Of a stretch of DNA of 64,000 nt, positions 61,301 through 64,000 are shown piece by piece (the stretch's first letter is position 1; the number at the start of each line of letters is the position of its first letter). The notes beneath the pieces are model-generated. The model had not been told where the DNA came from. It saw only the letters and a program-made list of their open reading frames with translations, and did not search any database. Source of the stretch: Aptenodytes patagonicus (Eukaryota > Chordata > Aves > Sphenisciformes > Spheniscidae); assembly GCF_965638725.1 (NCBI RefSeq), contig NC_134949.1, forward strand, positions 134,150,969 through 134,214,968, written 5' to 3'. Made by a program: the position numbers and the translations under genes.

Positions 61301-64000
61301 GCTCCTGGATTTTTTAGGCCTAAAGGAGAATTAAATTAGATATGTGGAATTCATATATATAGACATACCCTACCCAAACAAAGTCCGCCCCCAATCCATC
61401 TTCAGACTAGTTTAAAATATTTGCAGTTCTCGAAGTGATATTGCAAGAAACAAGTAATTTTGGTTCGCACCTAAAAATCTCTTATTTCTCTCAATATGGT
61501 GCTGGATGTGCAGTCCTATTTTCAAAAAAAGACTTTAAGTGTCCCTGTGCCTTCACACAGCATAAGAGTGGTCAACATTAGCAGTATCATTTGGATTGGG
61601 AGCATACTTTTGAAGTGAATTTTCCAGTCACTCCCATTTACCATGCTTTGGCTTACACCGTGGACAGATCTTGAAGAGCAGGAGCTGGATTCCCTTCAGA
61701 TGAAACTAAGCCAGGAGGTGAGCTCCAGCTGCTTGCAGGCATCCAGTTCATGGGACTACGCTAGAGTTAGTTCAAAGTAAAATATCTTTAAGGCCTATAG
61801 TATGAATAATAGGTCTTCAGCACAGCATTTCACTCTACAGGCCCTCCCGTGCTGCTCTACTTCTAGTGTAGGCTTGGTCTTTGACCCTGCTGTGTCTTAG
61901 TTTCTACCACAAGCAGGTTTTGGTGCAGTCCTGGAGCCTTCGTTCTTTCCTGACACACTCTTGTCAGCCATCCCCAACAATCATCCTAGAGAGCTGGTGG
62001 AGAAAACCAAACAAAACCAAACCTGGTGATAATTGGTTAGGTTAATGCTTTACTAAATCCATTTTGGAAAAGCCAATGTTTCATGTACTCATTGGTCGTA
62101 GAGATTATTTCCCTCTCTCAGCTCTGATTTTGATGCTATACCAAGGAAAAGGAGAATGAAAGATCCTTTGATCTTTGCTATGCCCATTTTGTGAGAAGGG
62201 GAAGACACTCTTTGCCCCTCTCTTTTCCTGTTGCCTTCTCAGAGTGCATGCACTGAACAGTCCTTGCGGTTGATACCTTGAATAATCTTCACGATGTTAT
62301 GGTCCATCTGACTTTATAAACAGGCTGGGTCAAAGCACTTGCAAATTTGCTCCTTTAGTGTAGGTATGATCTCCTCCATTTTGTTCTCTCCTTAGGCTGA
62401 CGGATGGAAGCTGACGCTTCCAACTAACAAACCTACATGTCCACAGGGAAATGCAATTACAAAGTCTGCATAAAGAGATGACATCTACATTTGCATGATT
62501 GCCATAAGAAATTAAAAGACATAACTATCAGCTACAGAAAATACATAAATAAGGTATATAACCTGGAAAGCTGAGACGTCTTGGGGAAAGGAGGGAAGGG
62601 AATGCAGCTTTTGGTAATTGAGCACCACCAGTTCTCAGGGTTACAGGATAGGCGCGGATGTGGACCAGGTCAGTGGTCACCTGCAGGTCACCCCACATTG
62701 GCCAGAGTGGCTGAGTTACAGCAATCCCCTCCCCAGGAGGTCCGCTGAAGGTCACACAGGCTCCCAGACCAACAGAAGGTGACTTTTGTATGGCACACTG
62801 AGGCTAAAGGTCCTAGGAGAAGTAAAAAAAACCCAAAACCTTTTGAAAACTGTTTTGTTTTGATAGTTATGCAGAAAACCAGTAATTCCCTGTATTGTGT
62901 ATATTTCTTTTAGAATATTAGGCATATTCCTGTAAGTGAAAGAAGATATGCTGCTGCCATCAAAGGACACAGAAGAAATGAGGAGCATCATGTTAAACAC
63001 AATCGCTACCCTCAGAGGAAATTTGTGGTATTTTGCTATCAGGGTTTAAACCAATAAGAACAGGGCTTCTCCTCAAGCAGCATAATTTGTCACAAGGGGG
63101 TTTAACTTTTTATTTTGTTTTCTCATGCGGTATTTCATGACTGCTGTTTCCCTTACTTCAGTGGAACACTAAATTTCATGGAAGCGTGCCTTTTCTTTTC
63201 CAGTTGAAATATTAGGCAATGTGCATCACAGTCTGTTTCAGAAAAATAAGCAAACCAAAGAGCTCATAATTTTTTTTAATATAATACTTACCATTTTTGA
63301 AATAAAACTTGTATTTTTAATTTGTAAAGGAATAAGGTGTCTGAATTTTCTGTTGTGAGAAAAAAACTTGAAATGTTCCTTTTCATTCCAATAATGTTAA
63401 TGCAAATAGGAACCACAAAAGGCATGAAAGACATAGCGAATCAAACTGCATACCTGAATTAGGAATACTTCGGTTTTAATTCTGTATCCTATCATAAATT
63501 GTTCAAATGATCAAACCTGACATGAAATAGTTCTGTCATGGCTGCTTCTAATACAGGGAAATACTTCAAATACAGTTCATTAGATGAGTGTCCTATAGAA
63601 TATTGTTTTTTAAAGTGTGTAGAAAACATAGCTCTGAAATTTCAATCAGTTATTTCAAGATGAGCATTTATATTTGTGTACTTTTATTTGCTTTTTATAA
63701 ATACAAATATGTAATGCATTTATGTAAATATAGCTGTATTAAAATAAATTTATGTAAAGTTATGTCTGCATATATTTACATTTATATGATACTCTTGCAG
63801 TTACTTTTTATTCCGGACTCAGTTTGGACTCTAATACCATATAAATAGTAACTGGCAGGAATAGTAAAATAGCTGAGCTTCTTGTTTTGGCCTTTGCAGC
63901 CCTGACCACATGCTGCTGCACTGTGATGAGAGGGTCTGGCCCCTCAGAGGACTACAGCTGCAGCACATCCCGCGTGCCTCAATTGCTGAGGATATGCCAG

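Larger units (their letters stand above)
53176..64000. other. Intergenic, no gene recognised
   Basis: AT-rich except for the GC-rich repetitive block at 55.6-56.5 kb. Apart from the 5S-like relic nothing is assignable. Open frames are under 100 codons and none is recognisable. I did not recognise TASL or GK, the next genes known from amniote synteny. Confidence 0.6.

Noticed and set aside
1-64000. CRISPR array, operon, prophage or intact endogenous retrovirus
   Set aside because: No regularly spaced repeats, no gene clusters, and no paired long terminal repeats or recognisable gag, pol or env frames were seen.

Overview
The window looks like a piece of a bird nuclear chromosome. Evidence for this is an AT-rich, almost gene-free landscape, long stretches with no open reading frame above background, vertebrate splice and polyadenylation signals, and CR1 LINEs of the avian type. 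One CR1 ends in the characteristic octamer tail built on ATTCTATG. A crocodilian or other archosaur is a less likely alternative. I recognise no bacterial, plasmid, phage or organelle features.

Only one protein-coding gene is supportable: NR0B1 (DAX1), on the plus strand, two coding exons at 43496-44090 and 45402-45646. They are separated by a 1311-bp GT-AG intron and encode a predicted 279-residue protein. Exon 1 sits in a strong CpG island (about 42840-44600). A TATA box lies at 43350-43357, a CA-rich alternating tract lies just upstream of it, and polyadenylation signals follow the stop codon. The protein has one short N-terminal segment with an LxxIL motif and a nuclear-receptor ligand-binding domain ending in an AF-2-like helix. 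It has no DNA-binding zinc-finger domain, as is usual for NR0B1. Against the mammalian protein (about 470 residues with a repeated N-terminus, from family knowledge) this is the short form.

The other roughly 61 kb is intergenic. From left to right: an AT-rich desert with two short candidate ancient repeats; an old minus-strand CR1 fragment (10190-10540); a striking 226-bp inverted repeat with 1.58 kb between the arms (12921-13146 and 14729-14954, 3 mismatches by hand count); a MIR-like SINE relic (about 18040-18220); a younger but dead 5'-truncated CR1 (about 19430-21455); an AT-rich desert with a GGAT microsatellite and a SINE relic (about 29385-29605); a 280-bp composite CCTTT/GCCTT pentamer satellite (33022-33300); a GC-rich unassigned block (about 35060-35720); and a worn CR1 relic (about 36340-36790). 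NR0B1 follows. Downstream lie another SINE tail (about 47060-47190), an ancient CR1 3' end (about 52745-53175), a GC-rich repetitive block (about 55600-56530) and a 5S-rRNA-derived SINE-like relic (about 58190-58380).

No operon or multi-gene system exists here. The NR0B1 neighbours known from amniote synteny (IL1RAPL1, TASL, GK) were not recognised in the window, so this is a one-gene window in which the flanks may hold regulatory sequence. The strongest unexplained structure is the 226-bp inverted repeat. Repeat assignments rest on my recall of consensus patterns, without a database search; identities and boundaries are approximate unless stated otherwise.
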